Under the pieces are notes generated by a model. It did no database searches and was not told the origin of the DNA. It saw nothing but the letters and a program-made list of their open reading frames with translations. Position numbers and translations under genes: made by a program. From assembly GCF_002968335.2 (NCBI RefSeq), contig NZ_CP134398.1, positions 2,294,001 to 2,358,000 on the forward strand: 64,000 nucleotides of DNA, read 5' to 3'. Shown here piece after piece: positions 40,702 to 49,967 of the stretch; position 1 is the stretch's first letter, and the number at the start of each line of letters is the position of its first letter. Source of the DNA: Mycobacterium sp. ITM-2016-00316. GTDB taxonomy: Bacteria; Actinomycetota; Actinomycetes; Mycobacteriales; Mycobacteriaceae.

Positions 40702-41685
40702 GTGCAACGGTGGCGGGGCCGGGACGACATCCCCACGGACTGGGGCCGATGTGTCCTGACGATCGGCGTATTCGACGGTGTCCACCGCGGCCACGCCGAG
40801 CTGATCAGCCACGCCGTGAAGTCCGGGCGTTCGCGCGGGGTTCCCACGGTGCTGATGACCTTCGACCCGCATCCCATGGAAGTGGTGTTCCCGGGCAGCC
40901 ATCCGGCACAACTGACCACGCTGACCCGGCGGGCCGAACTGGTCGAGGAAACCGGTATCGACGTGTTCCTGGTCATGCCGTTCACCGCCGACTTCATGAA
41001 GCTCACCCCGGAGCGCTACATCCACGAGCTGCTCGTCGAGAGCCTGCACGTGGTGGAGGTCGTGGTGGGGGAGAACTTCACCTTCGGCAAGAAGGCCGCC
41101 GGCAACGTGAACCTGCTGCGCAGGGCCGGCGAGCGATTCGGTTTTGCCGTGGAAGGGATGACGTTGGTGTCCGAGGTAAGTGAACCTGCCCGCGACGAGA
41201 CCGTCACCTTCTCGTCCACCTATATCCGTTCCTGCGTGGATGCCGGTGATGTGGTCGCTGCCGCCGAGGCGCTGGGCCGACCGCACCGGGTGGAAGGTGT
41301 GGTGGTGCGCGGTGACGGCCGGGGCCGGGTCCTCGGCTTCCCGACCGCCAATGTGGCGCCGCCCATGCATTCGGCCATCCCGGCCGACGGGGTGTACGCG
41401 GCGTGGTTCACGGTGCTCGGGCATGGGCCGGTGGTCGGCACCGTCATCCCCGGCGAGCGCTATCAGGCGGCGGTGTCGGTGGGCACCAACCCGACGTTCT
41501 CCGGGCGCACCCGCACCGTCGAGGCCTTCGTGTTGGATACCGAGGCCGATCTGTACGGCCAGCATGTCGCCGTCGACTTCGTCGCCCGGATCCGCGGGCA
41601 GGAGAAGTTCGATTCGGTGGACGATCTGGTGGTGGCCATGGGCGCCGATACCGAACGGGCCCGCACGATTCTCGGCGCAGGCTGA
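40702..41685 (+). CDS. ribF: Bifunctional riboflavin kinase / FAD synthetase
   Basis: 327 residues from GTG 40702. N-terminal nucleotidyltransferase: 'LTIGVFDGVHRGHAELISHA' (GxFDGxHxGH), 'VLMTFDPHPMEVVFPG', 'VVVGENFTFGKKAAGN' and 'FSSTYIRSCVDAGDV' (SSTxIR). C-terminal flavokinase: 'GRVLGFPTANVAPP', 'GVYAAWF' and 'AAVSVGTNPTFSG', with the catalytic Glu in 'RTVEAFVLD'. It makes FMN and FAD from riboflavin and ATP. Last in its own transcript; rpsO follows after 99 bases. Confidence 0.96.
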   Translation: MQRWRGRDDIPTDWGRCVLTIGVFDGVHRGHAELISHAVKSGRSRGVPTVLMTFDPHPMEVVFPGSHPAQLTTLTRRAELVEETGIDVFLVMPFTADFMKLTPERYIHELLVESLHVVEVVVGENFTFGKKAAGNVNLLRRAGERFGFAVEGMTLVSEVSEPARDETVTFSSTYIRSCVDAGDVVAAAEALGRPHRVEGVVVRGDGRGRVLGFPTANVAPPMHSAIPADGVYAAWFTVLGHGPVVGTVIPGERYQAAVSVGTNPTFSGRTRTVEAFVLDTEADLYGQHVAVDFVARIRGQEKFDSVDDLVVAMGADTERARTILGAG

Positions 41686-41693
41686 CTAGCTGC

Positions 41694-41699
41694 TAGTAT
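41694..41699 (+). promoter_or_regulatory. Probable rpsO promoter -10
   Basis: TAGTAT (TANNNT, near the ideal TATAAT) lies just after the ribF stop, 85 bases before the rpsO GTG. It predicts a leader of about 78 bases with GC-rich inverted segments (GCGGCGGCCGCGCC region). In other bacteria S15 regulates its own mRNA through such leaders; here this is only possible. Confidence 0.4.
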
Positions 41700-41784
41700 C
41701 TCCTACCGACCCAGCGCGCGCTGCAGTTCGCGGCGGCCGCGCCTCTCGATTACCTTCGCGGACCTATTTTGATGGAGTTGTTTC

Positions 41785-42054
41785 GTGGCGCTCACAGCCG
41801 AACAGAAAAAAGAGATCCTCGGCCAGTACGGCCTGCATGACACCGACACCGGTTCGCCGGAGGCTCAGGTCGCGCTGCTGACCAAGCGGATCCTCGATCT
41901 CACCGAACACCTCAAGATGCACAAGCATGACCACCACTCGCGGCGGGGGCTGCTGCTGTTGGTCGGTCGTCGGCGCCGGTTGCTCAAGTACGTCGCTCAG
42001 GTCGACGTCGCGCGCTACCGGACGCTGATCGAGCGCCTCGGTCTGCGTCGCTGA
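41785..42054 (+). CDS. rpsO: 30S ribosomal protein S15
   Basis: 89 residues from GTG 41785, exactly the bacterial S15 length. It binds the central domain of 16S rRNA early in 30S assembly. Signatures: '[20 protein letters not shown]', '[20 protein letters not shown]' and '[20 protein letters not shown]'. The gene context ribF-rpsO-lppU-gpsI is as in M. tuberculosis. Confidence 0.98.
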   Translation: MALTAEQKKEILGQYGLHDTDTGSPEAQVALLTKRILDLTEHLKMHKHDHHSRRGLLLLVGRRRRLLKYVAQVDVARYRTLIERLGLRR

Positions 42055-42089
42055 CACCACTTCGCTCAACCTGCGCCGTCCTCGGCGCC

Positions 42090-42554
42090 ATGGTTGTCGG
42101 AGTCATGGGGGGAATCACCGGTTGTTCGTCGGCCGCTGCCGCCGCTTTTCAGGTCGGAGACTGCCTGAGAGTGGCCGGCACGCCCGACAAGCCGGACGCC
42201 GTCAAGGCCGAATGCGGTAGCCCCGACTCGACCTTCAAGGTCATCGCCACGGTCGCCGACAGTGATCAGTGCCCCACCGACGTGGACTCTTACTACGCCA
42301 TGCACAGCACATTCAGCGATTCCAGCAACACCGTGTGCATGGATGTCGACTGGGTGGTGGGGCAGTGCATGAGCATCGACCCCGACAACGGCCGGGACCC
42401 GGTGCGCGTCGACTGCAGTGACGGCAGCCAGCCGCACCGCCAGCGTGCCACCCAGATCCTGCAGGGCGTCGCCAACGCCGACCAGTGCCGCAGCGGCATG
42501 GGTTATCCCTATGACCAACGGCAGTTCACCGTCTGCGTCGAGGACGTCGATTGA
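42090..42554 (+). CDS. lppU: Lipoprotein LppU-like
   Basis: 154 residues if read from ATG 42090. The lipobox 'GGITGC' is good, but this start leaves only 11 residues before the Cys, short for a signal peptide. The frame is open upstream into rpsO with '[13 protein letters not shown]' preceding the Met, which would complete a signal sequence. No ATG/GTG/TTG codon exists there, so CTG 42051 (overlapping the rpsO stop) or another start may be used. The mature part has regularly spaced cysteines ('VGDCLRVAG', 'AECGSPDS', 'NTVCMDVDWVVGQCMSIDP', 'VDCSDGS', 'FTVCVEDVD'), implying a disulfide-rich extracytoplasmic domain. It matches LppU by position and pattern. Function unknown. Confidence 0.8.
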   Translation: MVVGVMGGITGCSSAAAAAFQVGDCLRVAGTPDKPDAVKAECGSPDSTFKVIATVADSDQCPTDVDSYYAMHSTFSDSSNTVCMDVDWVVGQCMSIDPDNGRDPVRVDCSDGSQPHRQRATQILQGVANADQCRSGMGYPYDQRQFTVCVEDVD

Positions 42555-42582
42555 CAGTCGGTGACCTGGCCCGGTGTAGCAT
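42551..42582 (+). promoter_or_regulatory. Candidate gpsI promoter
   Basis: TTGACA (42551-42556) overlaps the lppU stop, and TAGCAT (42577-42582, TANNNT, preceded by TG) lies 20 bases on. The spacing is longer than the usual 17-18, so the -35 may be a shifted reading. The region 42583-42825 would then be a leader of about 240 bases before PNPase. It includes an interrupted hairpin with GGTGC...GCACC outer arms near 42628-42656. PNPase leaders are autoregulatory in other bacteria. I see no gene in this stretch. Confidence 0.4.
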
Positions 42583-42825
42583 GGAATCGTTTTGGGCCAC
42601 CTTTCTGACGGGTCGGCCCGGACAGGGTGCGGTTCGCGCAGTACCGCGTGCACCGTTCCCGCGCGTCACAGCAGCACCCGCCTAGATCGGGCGGTCTTCG
42701 GTAGTGGTGGCCGGAGCGTCCTTCACCGGACAGCCCCGGCCGCTTCGATCGACGGCCGTAGCCGAGTTCAGGGCATCGCTGGCGCGTGACGACGCAAAAC
42801 AGCTGTATACCCAGAAAGGCTGCCT

Positions 42826-45063
42826 ATGTCTGCAGTTGAAACCGACGAAGGCGTGTTCGAATCCACCGCCGTCATCGACAACGGGAGCTTCGGCACCCGC
42901 ACCATCCGCTTCGAGACCGGCCGGCTGGCCCAGCAGGCCGCCGGCGCCGTCGTCGCCTACCTCGACGACGAGACCATGTTGCTGAGCGCCACGACCGCCA
43001 GCAAGACCCCGAAGGACCATTTCGACTTCTTCCCGCTGACCATCGACGTCGAGGAGCGGATGTACGCCGCGGGCCGTATCCCCGGCTCGTTCTTCCGCCG
43101 CGAGGGCCGTCCCTCCACCGACGCGATCCTGACCTGTCGCCTGATCGACCGGCCGCTGCGCCCGACCTTCGTCTCGGGCCTGCGCAACGAGATCCAGGTC
43201 GTCGTCACCATCCTGAGCCTGGATCCCAAGGATCTGTACGACGTGCTCGCCATCAACGCCGCGTCGGCGTCCACCCAGATCTCCGGCCTGCCGTTCTCCG
43301 GCCCGGTCGGCGGTGTGCGCGTGGCGCTGATCGACGGCCAGTGGGTCGCGTTCCCGACCGTCGAGCAGCTCGAAGGTGCCGTGTTCGACATGGTCGTCGC
43401 CGGCCGCAAGGCGGGTGACGACGTCGCCATCATGATGGTCGAGGCCGAGGCCACCGACCGCGTGATCGAGCTCGTCGCCGGTGGCGCGGGTGCGCCCACC
43501 GAGGCCGTCGTCGCCGAGGGCCTGGAGGCCGCCAAGCCGTTCATCGCCGCGCTGTGCACCGCGCAGGAGGAACTGCACGCGGCCGCCGGTAAGGAGACCG
43601 CGGAGTACCCGTTGTTCCCCGATTACCAGGACGACGTCTATACCCAGGTTGCCGCCGTGGCCACCGATGCGCTGTCGCAGGCGCTGACCATCTCCGGCAA
43701 GGCCGAGCGTGATGACCGCACCAACGAGATCAAGGGTGAGGTGCTGGAGCGCCTGGCCGACACCTTCGCCGGCCGTGAGAAGGAGATCGGCGCGGCGTAC
43801 CGCTCGCTGACCAAGAAGCTTGTGCGCCAGCGCATCCTGACCGACCACTTCCGCATCGACGGCCGTGGCGTCACCGATATCCGCGCGCTGTCCGCCGAGG
43901 TCGCCATCATCCCGCGCGCACACGGCAGCGCACTGTTCGAGCGCGGCGAGACCCAGATCATGGGCGTCACCACCCTCGACATGGTCAAGATGGCCCAGCA
44001 GATCGACTCGCTGGGGCCGGAGAAGTCCAAGCGCTACATGCACCACTACAACTTCCCGCCGTACTCGACCGGTGAGACCGGCCGGGTGGGTTCGCCCAAG
44101 CGCCGCGAGATCGGCCACGGCGCGCTGGCAGAGCGGGCCCTGATGCCCGTGCTGCCGAGCGTCGAGGAATTCCCGTATGCCATCCGCCAGGTGTCGGAAG
44201 CGTTGAGCTCCAACGGTTCCACCTCGATGGGCTCGGTCTGCGCATCGACGCTGTCGCTGCTGAACGCCGGTGTGCCGCTCAAGGCCCCGGTCGCCGGTAT
44301 CGCCATGGGTCTGGTCTCCGATGAGATCGACGGTGAGACCCGCTACGTGACGCTCACCGACATCCTCGGCGCCGAGGATGCGTTCGGCGATATGGACTTC
44401 AAGTGCGCAGGCACGAAGGACTTCGTCACCGCACTGCAGCTCGACACCAAGCTCGACGGCATCCCGTCCAAGGTGCTGGCCGGGGCCCTGGCCCAGGCCA
44501 AGGACGCCCGGATCACCATCCTCGAGGTGATGGCCGAGGCCATCGACGAGCCCGACGAGATGAGCCCGTACGCGCCGCGCATCACCACCATCAAGGTGCC
44601 GGTCGACAAGATCGGTGAGGTCATCGGCCCCAAGGGCAAGATGATCAACTCGATCACCGAGCAGACGGGTGCGTCGATCTCGATCGAGGACGACGGCACC
44701 ATCTTCGTCGGCGCCAGCAATGGCGAGTCGGCGCAGGCGGCGATCGACATGATCAACGCCATCGCCAACCCGCAGCTGCCCAAGGCCGGCGAGCGGTTCC
44801 TCGGCACCGTGGTGAAGACCACCGATTTCGGTGCGTTCGTGTCGCTGCTGCCGGGCCGCGACGGCCTGGTGCACATCTCGAAGTTGGGCCGCGGCAAGCG
44901 GATCAGCAAGGTCGAGGACGTCGCGAAGGTGGGCGACAAGCTGCGCGTCGAGATCGCCGATATCGACAACCGCGGCAAGATCTCGCTGGTGCTCGTCGCC
45001 GAAGATGAGGCAACCGAGGCTCCGGCCGAGGTGCCCACCGAGGCCGCGACCGCTGACGCCTAA
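42826..45063 (+). CDS. gpsI: Polyribonucleotide nucleotidyltransferase (PNPase; GpsI)
   Basis: 745 residues from ATG 42826. Two RNase-PH-like domains ('[20 protein letters not shown]'-type start here as [10 protein letters not shown]; second core with '[16 protein letters not shown]' and '[20 protein letters not shown]'-like [16 protein letters not shown]), a central helical domain, then KH ('[20 protein letters not shown]') and S1 ('[18 protein letters not shown]') domains. It degrades RNA 3'-to-5' with phosphate and adds tails; in mycobacteria it is essential. PepR follows after 46 bases. Confidence 0.97.
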   Translation: MSAVETDEGVFESTAVIDNGSFGTRTIRFETGRLAQQAAGAVVAYLDDETMLLSATTASKTPKDHFDFFPLTIDVEERMYAAGRIPGSFFRREGRPSTDAILTCRLIDRPLRPTFVSGLRNEIQVVVTILSLDPKDLYDVLAINAASASTQISGLPFSGPVGGVRVALIDGQWVAFPTVEQLEGAVFDMVVAGRKAGDDVAIMMVEAEATDRVIELVAGGAGAPTEAVVAEGLEAAKPFIAALCTAQEELHAAAGKETAEYPLFPDYQDDVYTQVAAVATDALSQALTISGKAERDDRTNEIKGEVLERLADTFAGREKEIGAAYRSLTKKLVRQRILTDHFRIDGRGVTDIRALSAEVAIIPRAHGSALFERGETQIMGVTTLDMVKMAQQIDSLGPEKSKRYMHHYNFPPYSTGETGRVGSPKRREIGHGALAERALMPVLPSVEEFPYAIRQVSEALSSNGSTSMGSVCASTLSLLNAGVPLKAPVAGIAMGLVSDEIDGETRYVTLTDILGAEDAFGDMDFKCAGTKDFVTALQLDTKLDGIPSKVLAGALAQAKDARITILEVMAEAIDEPDEMSPYAPRITTIKVPVDKIGEVIGPKGKMINSITEQTGASISIEDDGTIFVGASNGESAQAAIDMINAIANPQLPKAGERFLGTVVKTTDFGAFVSLLPGRDGLVHISKLGRGKRISKVEDVAKVGDKLRVEIADIDNRGKISLVLVAEDEATEAPAEVPTEAATADA

Positions 45064-45109
45064 GCCGGCCTTACGCCGCGCAACCCGCGGCGCAGATACC
45101 TCCGAGGCA

Positions 45110-46384
45110 GTGCGGGTGACCGCACTGCCCGGAGGGCTGCGGGTGGTCACCGAGTACATCCCCTCGGTGCACTCCGCCTCGGTGGGTGTCTGGGTGGGCG
45201 TCGGTTCACGCGACGAGGGCAGCTCCGTCGCGGGTGCCGCCCACTTCCTGGAACACCTGCTGTTCAAATCCACACCGACGCGCAGCGCGGTCGAGATCGC
45301 GCAGGCCGTCGACGCGGTCGGCGGTGAACTGAACGCCTTCACCGCCCGCGAGCACACCTGCTACTACGCGCATGTGCTCGACGCCGACCTGGAACTGGCC
45401 GTCGACCTGGTGGCCGATGTCGTCCTGCGCGGCCAGTGCGCGGCCGACGATGTCGAGATCGAGCGCGACGTCGTACTCGAAGAAATCGCCATGCGCGACG
45501 ACGATCCCGAGGACACCCTCGGTGATGTGTTCCTGTCGGCGATGTTCGGGTCCCATCCCGTCGGCCGGCCGGTCATCGGCAGCGTGGAGTCCATCTCGGC
45601 GATGACCCGCACGCAGCTGCACTCGTTCCATCAGCGGCGCTACACCCCGGAGCGGATGATCCTCGCGGTGGCCGGCAACATCGACCACGACGAGGTTGTT
45701 GCCCTGGCGCGCGAGTACTTCGGGCCGCGCCTGGTCCGCGGCCGCACCGCCGTACCGCACCGCAAAGGCACCGGACGGGTGGCGGGCAAGCCCGGCCTGC
45801 AGGTGGTCAACAAGGACGCCGAACAGACCCACCTGTCACTCGGTGTCCGGACACCGGGCCGGCAGTGGGAGCACCGCTGGGCCTTGTCGGTGCTGAATTC
45901 CGCTCTCGGTGGTGGCCTGAGTTCGCGCCTGTTCCAACAGATTCGGGAAACCCGGGGACTGGCCTACTCCGTCTACTCCACGATCGATACGTTTTCCGAC
46001 ACCGGGGCGTTCTCGGTCTACGCGGCATGCCTGCCGGAACGTTTCGACGAGGTCGTCCGGGTGGCCACCGATGTACTGGCCGATGTGGCGCGGGACGGCA
46101 TCACCGAGGCCGAGTGTCGGATCGCCAAGGGATCGCTGCGTGGCGGCCTGGTGCTCGGTCTGGAGGATTCTGGGTCACGCATGCACCGGATCGGGCGCAG
46201 CGAACTCAACTACGGCGCGCACCGCACCATCGCCCAAACCCTCGAACAGATCGACGCGGTGACCCTCGACGAGGTCAATGGCGTCGCGCGCCGTCTGCTG
46301 GCCAGGCCGATGGGCGCGGCGGTGCTCGGACCGCACAAATCCAGAAAGTCCTTGCCGCAGCGGCTTCGGGATATCGCGGGCTAG
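45110..46384 (+). CDS. pepR: Zinc protease, M16 (insulinase/processing peptidase) family
   Basis: 424 residues from GTG 45110; GTG 45116 has a better-spaced GAGG, so the start may be two codons later. The inverted zinc motif is '[11 protein letters not shown]' (HxxEH), with the third ligand Glu in '[20 protein letters not shown]'. The C-terminal half has '[20 protein letters not shown]' and '[10 protein letters not shown]', typical of mitochondrial-processing-peptidase-like bacterial proteins. Cytoplasmic, substrate unknown. It follows gpsI as in M. tuberculosis (Rv2782c). Confidence 0.92.
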   Translation: MRVTALPGGLRVVTEYIPSVHSASVGVWVGVGSRDEGSSVAGAAHFLEHLLFKSTPTRSAVEIAQAVDAVGGELNAFTAREHTCYYAHVLDADLELAVDLVADVVLRGQCAADDVEIERDVVLEEIAMRDDDPEDTLGDVFLSAMFGSHPVGRPVIGSVESISAMTRTQLHSFHQRRYTPERMILAVAGNIDHDEVVALAREYFGPRLVRGRTAVPHRKGTGRVAGKPGLQVVNKDAEQTHLSLGVRTPGRQWEHRWALSVLNSALGGGLSSRLFQQIRETRGLAYSVYSTIDTFSDTGAFSVYAACLPERFDEVVRVATDVLADVARDGITEAECRIAKGSLRGGLVLGLEDSGSRMHRIGRSELNYGAHRTIAQTLEQIDAVTLDEVNGVARRLLARPMGAAVLGPHKSRKSLPQRLRDIAG

Positions 46385-46389
46385 GTGGG

Positions 46390-46395
46390 TACAGT
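46390..46395 (+). promoter_or_regulatory. Probable -10 of the beta-lactamase gene (leaderless)
   Basis: TACAGT (TANNNT) lies 6 bases before ATG 46402, so transcription would begin at or next to the start codon. There is no ribosome-binding site in the 17 bases after pepR. A dedicated leaderless promoter inside the pepR-bla gap is the simplest reading. Confidence 0.4.
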
Positions 46396-46401
46396 CGGGT
46401 A

Positions 46402-47301
46402 ATGCTCCTGTCACGACGAAGAGTTCTGTTCGGCGGTATGGCATTGGCGGCGGCGGGGGCCTTGGCCGGCTGCACGGACGAATCCGCGCTGGCGGCCCCG
46501 GCGCTCACGCTCGAAGAGCAGATTCGTGAGTTGGAGGCGCGCGACAACGCCTTCATCGGTCTGTACGCGGTGAATCTGGAGTCCGGTCTCTCGTTGGAGA
46601 ATCGCGCCGACGAGGCCTTCGCGCTGTGCTCGACCTTCAAGACCTACGCCGCCGCGCGGGTGTTGCGGGGTGTCGCCGATGGCGAATTCACGCTGGAACA
46701 GCCAGTTTTCGTGAAGCCCGAAGGCATACTGCCGAACTCGCCGGTCACCGGCGAGCGGCTCGGCCAGGAGATGACGCTGGCCGAGCTGTCGCAGGCGGCG
46801 CTGCAGCGCAGTGACAACCTCGCGGCCAATCTGTTGTTGGAGACCATCGGCGGCCCGCAGGCCATCACCGCGTTCGCCCGCAGCATCGGCGATGACCGCA
46901 CCCGGTTGGACCGCTGGGAGATCGAGCTGAACTCGGCGATACCGGGCGATCCGCGGGACACCACCACGCCGCGGGCGTTGGCGGCCGGCTACCGCAACCT
47001 GTTGGCCGGAGACGCACTACCGCCCGCCCAGCGTGAACTGCTCGACGGCTGGATGCGTGCCAATCAGACCTCCAGCATGCGGGCCGGCCTGCCACCCGGG
47101 TGGACCACCGCAGACAAGACGGGCAGCGGGGATTACGCGACCACCAATGATTCCGGTGTGGCGTACGGGCCCGATGGCGCCCGGGTGCTGCTGACCATCA
47201 TGACCAGGACACAATCCGCCGATCCCGAGGCCGAAGGTCTGCGGCCGCTGATCGGCGAGGTCGCGGCGCTGGTGCTGCCGCATCTGCTCGGCCGGCGATG
47301 A
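46402..47301 (+). CDS. Class A beta-lactamase (Tat-exported lipoprotein type)
   Basis: 299 residues. The N-terminus '[20 protein letters not shown]' is a twin-arginine signal ending in lipobox LAGC. All class A active-site elements are present: 'STFK' (Ser70/Lys73), 'SDN' in '[12 protein letters not shown]', the omega loop '[20 protein letters not shown]' with Glu166, and '[14 protein letters not shown]' (KTG). It hydrolyses penicillins and probably some cephalosporins at the cell envelope. Its position after pepR matches the chromosomal blaS of M. smegmatis, as I recall; the tuberculosis-complex BlaC lies elsewhere. The enzyme looks complete and functional. Confidence 0.93.
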   Translation: MLLSRRRVLFGGMALAAAGALAGCTDESALAAPALTLEEQIRELEARDNAFIGLYAVNLESGLSLENRADEAFALCSTFKTYAAARVLRGVADGEFTLEQPVFVKPEGILPNSPVTGERLGQEMTLAELSQAALQRSDNLAANLLLETIGGPQAITAFARSIGDDRTRLDRWEIELNSAIPGDPRDTTTPRALAAGYRNLLAGDALPPAQRELLDGWMRANQTSSMRAGLPPGWTTADKTGSGDYATTNDSGVAYGPDGARVLLTIMTRTQSADPEAEGLRPLIGEVAALVLPHLLGRR

Positions 47302-47356
47302 GTTTCGGTCGGCTGCGCGGTCTTTCTGGGTGACGCCACCGACGAAAGGAACTCCG

Positions 47357-48157
47357 ATGTCCGACTACTCCGCCCCGGTGGGGGCGCCTGTCTGGTTCGA
47401 CCTGATGAGCAGTGATCCCGCGGCGGCCGCCGCGTTCTACCGGGCGATCTTCGGCTGGGAGGTCGAGGGGCCGGCCCAGCCCGAGTTCGGCGGATATCAG
47501 AACTTCCTGCGCAACGGGAAGCGGGTGGCCGGTCTGGCCCCGCACATGGCCGAGGCCGGCGGCGTCGGCAACGTGTGGTCGGTGTACCTGCAGACCGAGG
47601 ACGCCGCTGCGACCGCCGGTGCGATCGAAGCCGCGGGTGGATCGGTGATGGTGCCCCCGATGCCCGTCGGTGACATGGGCTCGATGATGGTCGCCGCCGA
47701 CACCGCGGGCGCGGTCATCGGATTCTGGCAGCCGGGCACGCACGCCGGCTTCACCGAGTGGGGTGAGCACGGCACGCCGTACTGGTTCGAGTGCCAGAGC
47801 AAGGATTACGAGAAGTCCGTGACGTTCTACCGCGATGTCATCGGCGCTCGCATCGAGGAGATCGGCACCGGCGGCGACCCCGCGGCGGTAGGGCCAGACC
47901 GGTACTCCCAGGTGTTCGTCGGGGAGAACGCCTACTCGGGAATCATGGACTCTGCCAAGCTCTTCCCGCCCGAGGTGCCGTCGTTCTGGCAGGTGTACGT
48001 GATGGTCGACGACGTGGCGGCCACCGTCGCGCTCGCCGAATCCCAGGGCGGGGAGATCCTGATGCCCGGCGAAGAGACCCCGTACGGCACCCTGGCGGTG
48101 ATCAGGGATCCGCTGGGTGCGCTGATCTGCCTCGGTCATCCGCCGGCCGGCATGTGA
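47357..48157 (+). CDS. Glyoxalase/VOC-family two-domain protein
   Basis: 266 residues from ATG 47357 with AAAGGA upstream. Two VOC repeats: the first begins 'PVWFDLMSSDPAAAAAFYRA' and ends 'TAGAVIGFWQPG', the second begins 'TPYWFECQSKDYEKSVTFYR' and ends 'IRDPLGALICLGHPP'. Similar to the mycobacterial CFP30B-type proteins. The metal ligands are not obvious, so an enzymatic role is unproven; binding of a small molecule is likely. Convergent with ald, sharing a bidirectional hairpin terminator. Confidence 0.8.
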   Translation: MSDYSAPVGAPVWFDLMSSDPAAAAAFYRAIFGWEVEGPAQPEFGGYQNFLRNGKRVAGLAPHMAEAGGVGNVWSVYLQTEDAAATAGAIEAAGGSVMVPPMPVGDMGSMMVAADTAGAVIGFWQPGTHAGFTEWGEHGTPYWFECQSKDYEKSVTFYRDVIGARIEEIGTGGDPAAVGPDRYSQVFVGENAYSGIMDSAKLFPPEVPSFWQVYVMVDDVAATVALAESQGGEILMPGEETPYGTLAVIRDPLGALICLGHPPAGM

Positions 48158-48183
48158 GATACACACCCGATATCTGAAATACA

Positions 48184-48217
48184 CGTCGCCCGGCCGAAGT
48201 GCTTCAGCCGGGCGACG
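48184..48217. terminator. Bidirectional hairpin terminator between the VOC gene and ald
   Basis: CGTCGCCCGGC (48184-48194) pairs perfectly with GCCGGGCGACG (48207-48217). Inside it GAAG/CTTC adds further pairing. It sits between two convergent genes, 26 bases after one stop and 14 bases from the other. Confidence 0.8.
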
Positions 48218-48231
48218 GTGGGGGCCGGCGG

Positions 48232-49359
48232 TTACGCCAGCAGGCTCGCGGGATCGGTGAACGGCAGATCCAGGTCGGCGGCCACCTGCTCGGACAGCAG
48301 CGCACCTTCGTGGGTGGACAGGCCCTTGGCCAGCGCGGCGTCGGCCGCACACGCGGCCTGCCAACCCTTGTCGGCCAGCTTGAGCACATAGGGCATCGTC
48401 GCGTTGGTCAGCGCATAGGTCGATGTCCGCGGCACGGCACCCGGCATGTTCGCCACGCAGTAGAACACGGTGTCGTGCACCGCAAACGTCGGGTCATCGT
48501 GGGTGGTGGCCCGGGAATCCTCGAAGCAGCCGCCCTGGTCGATCGCGATATCGACCAAGACCGCGCCGGACTTCATCTGGGCGACAGTCGCATTGGTGAC
48601 CAGCTTGGGCGCCTTCGCCCCGGGCACCAGGACCGCACCGATCACCAGGTCGGCCTGTTTGACCGCGTCCTCCAGATCCAGGCTCGACGAGTAGCGGGTC
48701 TCGATGGCGCCGCCGTACTCGGCATCGATCTTGCGCAGGATGTTGATGTTGAGGTCGAACACGGTGACGTGCGCGCCCATGCCCCAGGCCACGGCGGCCG
48801 CATTGTCGCCGGCCATGCCGCCGCCGATGACCACGACCTTGGCCGGTGCGACGCCGGGGACGCCGCCCATCAGGACGCCGCGACCGCCCTGGGTGCGCAT
48901 CAGGTGGTAGGCGCCCACCTGCGCGGCCAGTCGCCCGGCGACCTCACTCATCGGGGCCAGGAGAGGAAGTGCGACAGAGTTGTCCGGGCCGGCGGTCTGC
49001 ACGGTCTCGTACGCGATGGACGTGGTGCCGGAGGTCAGCAGCGCGTCGGTGCACGGCTTGGATGCGGCCAGGTGCAGGTAGGTGAACAGCGTCTGGCCCT
49101 TGCGCAGGCGGGCGTATTCGGCCTCGATCGGTTCCTTGACCTTGAGCAGCAAGTCGGCCTCGGCCCAGACCTGTTCGGCGGTGACGGCGATCTGGGCGCC
49201 GGCGGCCTTGAAGTCGTTGTCGGAGATGGCAGAACCGGCACCGGCGCCGGCCTGGATGACGACGTCATGGCCGCGCCGGGTGAGTTCGGCAACGCCGGCC
49301 GGGGTGATGGCGACGCGGAATTCGTTGTTCTTGATCTCGGTCGGGATGCCGACGAGCAT
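48232..49359 (-). CDS. ald: Alanine dehydrogenase
   Basis: 375 residues from ATG 49359 with AAGGAGCG upstream. It interconverts L-alanine and pyruvate + NH4+ with NAD(H). Signatures: '[20 protein letters not shown]' N-terminus, '[20 protein letters not shown]', '[15 protein letters not shown]', NAD-binding '[20 protein letters not shown]' and '[13 protein letters not shown]', and '[20 protein letters not shown]'. In M. tuberculosis and M. smegmatis it is induced by alanine and low oxygen; the divergent gene here encodes its regulator. Confidence 0.97.
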   Translation of the reverse strand: MLVGIPTEIKNNEFRVAITPAGVAELTRRGHDVVIQAGAGAGSAISDNDFKAAGAQIAVTAEQVWAEADLLLKVKEPIEAEYARLRKGQTLFTYLHLAASKPCTDALLTSGTTSIAYETVQTAGPDNSVALPLLAPMSEVAGRLAAQVGAYHLMRTQGGRGVLMGGVPGVAPAKVVVIGGGMAGDNAAAVAWGMGAHVTVFDLNINILRKIDAEYGGAIETRYSSSLDLEDAVKQADLVIGAVLVPGAKAPKLVTNATVAQMKSGAVLVDIAIDQGGCFEDSRATTHDDPTFAVHDTVFYCVANMPGAVPRTSTYALTNATMPYVLKLADKGWQAACAADAALAKGLSTHEGALLSEQVAADLDLPFTDPASLLA

Positions 49360-49451
49360 GATCGCTCCTTGCGATTGAGGTGGTGAGATAATTGTGAAGA
49401 AACTCCGGTGGTGTGGCAATAAATATGGCAACACTTCGTTAAGATCGCCGT
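49360..49451. promoter_or_regulatory. ald-aldR divergent control region
   Basis: 92 bases, AT-rich. TGGCAA occurs twice as a direct repeat (49414-49419 and 49426-49431) separated by TAAATA, and GAGATAATTGTGAAG lies nearer ald. Lrp-type regulators wrap such AT-rich repeated half-sites. The aldR start is 20 bases from the second repeat, so autoregulation is plausible. Confidence 0.5.
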
Positions 49452-49967
49452 ATGGGTGAACAATCATCGACCCCGAGGGCTCGCCTGGCGCCCGCGCCGA
49501 AGGATGTTCGGCCGGCCGAGCTCGACGATATCGACCGGCGCATGCTGCTGGCACTGCATGCCGACGCCCGCATCTCCAACAGCGCGCTGGCCGAGGCGGT
49601 CGGCATCGCACCGTCGACGTGTCATGGACGGCTGCGGCGGTTGCAGGATCTGGGGGTGATCCGGGGTTTCTTCACCGATATCGATCCGTCGGCGGTCGGG
49701 CTGACCCTGCAGGCGATGATCTCGGTGAGCCTGAATTCCACTGCCCGTGGCCGGATCCGCGATTTCATCCAGCAGATCCGCCGGCGACCGCAGGTGATGA
49801 ATGTGTACTTCCTGGCCGGCGGCGATGACTTCATCCTGCATGTCGCGGCGCGCGACACCGAGGACCTGCGGGCCTTTGTGGTCGACAACCTCAACGCCGA
49901 CGCCGATGTGGCCGGCACCCAGACGTCGCTGATCTTCGAGCATCTGCGCGGGGCCTCGCCGCTGTGA
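49452..49967 (+). CDS. aldR: Lrp/AsnC-family regulator AldR
   Basis: 171 residues from ATG 49452. The helix-turn-helix ('LDDIDRRMLLALHADARISN', 'LAEAVGIAPSTCHGRLRRLQ') is followed by 'LGVIRGFFTDIDPSAVGLTL' and a RAM effector-binding domain ('VMNVYFLAGGDDFILHVAAR'). The family forms octamers that bind amino acids. The orthologue in mycobacteria represses or activates ald in response to alanine. It overlaps the next, frameshifted, gene by four bases. Confidence 0.93.
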   Translation: MGEQSSTPRARLAPAPKDVRPAELDDIDRRMLLALHADARISNSALAEAVGIAPSTCHGRLRRLQDLGVIRGFFTDIDPSAVGLTLQAMISVSLNSTARGRIRDFIQQIRRRPQVMNVYFLAGGDDFILHVAARDTEDLRAFVVDNLNADADVAGTQTSLIFEHLRGASPL

